Source of the DNA: an uncultured Prevotellaceae bacterium
GTDB taxonomy: Bacteria > Bacteroidota > Bacteroidia > Bacteroidales > Bacteroidaceae
Reading direction: 5' to 3'
DNA: 17,453 bases
NCBI GenBank assembly: GCA_946406585.1
Contig: CAMJLI010000023.1
Coordinates: forward strand, 1-17,453
Shown here: in pieces, positions 16,845 to 17,453 of the stretch
Layout of the letters: every line of letters begins with the position of its first letter
Numbering within the stretch: position 1 is the stretch's first letter
Position numbers and translations under genes: made by a program
Notes under the pieces: generated by a model
The model's input: the letters and a program-made list of their open reading frames with translations, nothing else
Database searches by the model: none
What the model was told of the DNA's origin: nothing

Positions 16845-16890
16845 GTTAAGGTTTCAAGGATTTTTAAGGACAATATAAAAATTGAAGATT

Positions 16891-17453
16891 ATGAAAACAA
16901 TATATAAAGCAATCTGTGCAGGTCTTATCGTTTGCGGAACGTTGACTTCTTGCAACGACTTCATCGACGTGGAGCCTCAGGGTGTCATCAGTGAGGATCT
17001 TGCCATGAGCCAGCCCAACGAGATGGTGACAGCCGCCTACGCCAAGCTTGGCGACGATTGGTACACCTATCCTTTCAACATGTGGCCTTATGGCGACGTC
17101 AGCAGTGACGATGCCATGAAAGGTGGCTCAGGAACTACCGACACTAACTATCACCCCGTAGAAGTATGGTCCACGCTGACCGCTTCCACTCCTGACCACA
17201 TGGACGAGATGTGGTATCACCTCTATTGCTCAATCAGCCGCTGCAACCGCGCATTGGTTTCGTTGGAGAATTACGGCGACGAAAAGTTGGGTGCAGAAAC
17301 CAGGGCTATCCGCGAGGGAGAAGTTCGCTTCCTTCGTGCCCACTTCTATTTCAAACTCGTGCAACTCTGGAATCAAGTGCCATGGGTGGATGAGGAAGTG
17401 TATAAGAACCATACCGAGGAGCAGACTCCTAACAATGCGTTCACACATGCAGA
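16891..17453 (+). CDS. susD: SusD/RagB family glycan-binding lipoprotein (partial, 3' end outside window)
   Basis: The frame opens at ATG 16891 and stays open for 187 codons to the window end. The N-terminus MKTIYKAICAGLIVCGTLTS ends in a lipobox with C21, so the mature protein is lipid-anchored and, in this family, exposed on the cell surface. Next comes NDFIDVEPQGVISED, the usual SusD opening. NRALVSLENYGDE and the conserved helix REGEVRFLRAHFYFKLVQLW follow, matching the N-terminal SusD-like/TPR region. It should act as the lid of the SusC transporter and bind the oligosaccharide. The 46-bp gap after susC and the shared strand indicate one operon. The C-terminal part, which sets glycan specificity, is outside the window. 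Confidence 0.93.
   Translation, partial: MKTIYKAICAGLIVCGTLTSCNDFIDVEPQGVISEDLAMSQPNEMVTAAYAKLGDDWYTYPFNMWPYGDVSSDDAMKGGSGTTDTNYHPVEVWSTLTASTPDHMDEMWYHLYCSISRCNRALVSLENYGDEKLGAETRAIREGEVRFLRAHFYFKLVQLWNQVPWVDEEVYKNHTEEQTPNNAFTHA

Overview
The window looks like a chromosomal segment from a gut- or oral-type Bacteroidales bacterium, most likely family Prevotellaceae. The evidence is the order DUF4834-pssA-psd next to dnaE-trxA, promoters of the Bacteroidetes TTTG / TAnnTTTG type, a SusC/SusD pair, and a hybrid two-component regulator with an AraC output domain. I cannot name the genus from sequence alone.

Region 1 (1-6142) is housekeeping. A leftward cluster carries psd (phosphatidylserine decarboxylase), pssA (phosphatidylserine synthase) and a small DUF4834 membrane protein cut by the window edge. 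The two enzymes form the phosphatidylethanolamine branch of phospholipid synthesis. A degenerate tandem repeat separates psd from pssA. Divergently from psd, dnaE (replicative DNA polymerase III alpha) and trxA (thioredoxin) run rightward. A perfect 21-bp hairpin after trxA probably ends transcription from both sides.

Region 2 (6164-17453) is the left part of a polysaccharide utilization locus. A leftward gene encodes a 1511-residue secreted family PL11-like rhamnogalacturonan lyase with a long autotransporter-repeat-like tail and a T9SS-like C-terminus. Divergent from it is a 732-residue membrane regulator that fuses a sugar-binding-protein-like sensor, a HisKA helix pair, a receiver and an AraC-type DNA-binding domain. 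It then runs into susC (TonB-dependent transporter) and susD (surface glycan-binding lipoprotein, truncated by the window end). The simplest reading is a system that cuts rhamnogalacturonan I (pectin) outside the cell, captures and imports oligosaccharides through SusCD, and senses the products in the periplasm.

Two points stand out. The regulator has no histidine-kinase ATPase (CA) domain at all, although its HisKA histidine and receiver aspartate are intact. The 547-bp susC leader contains two mutually exclusive extended hairpins, one followed by a T-rich tract, which looks like an attenuator or a terminated small RNA.
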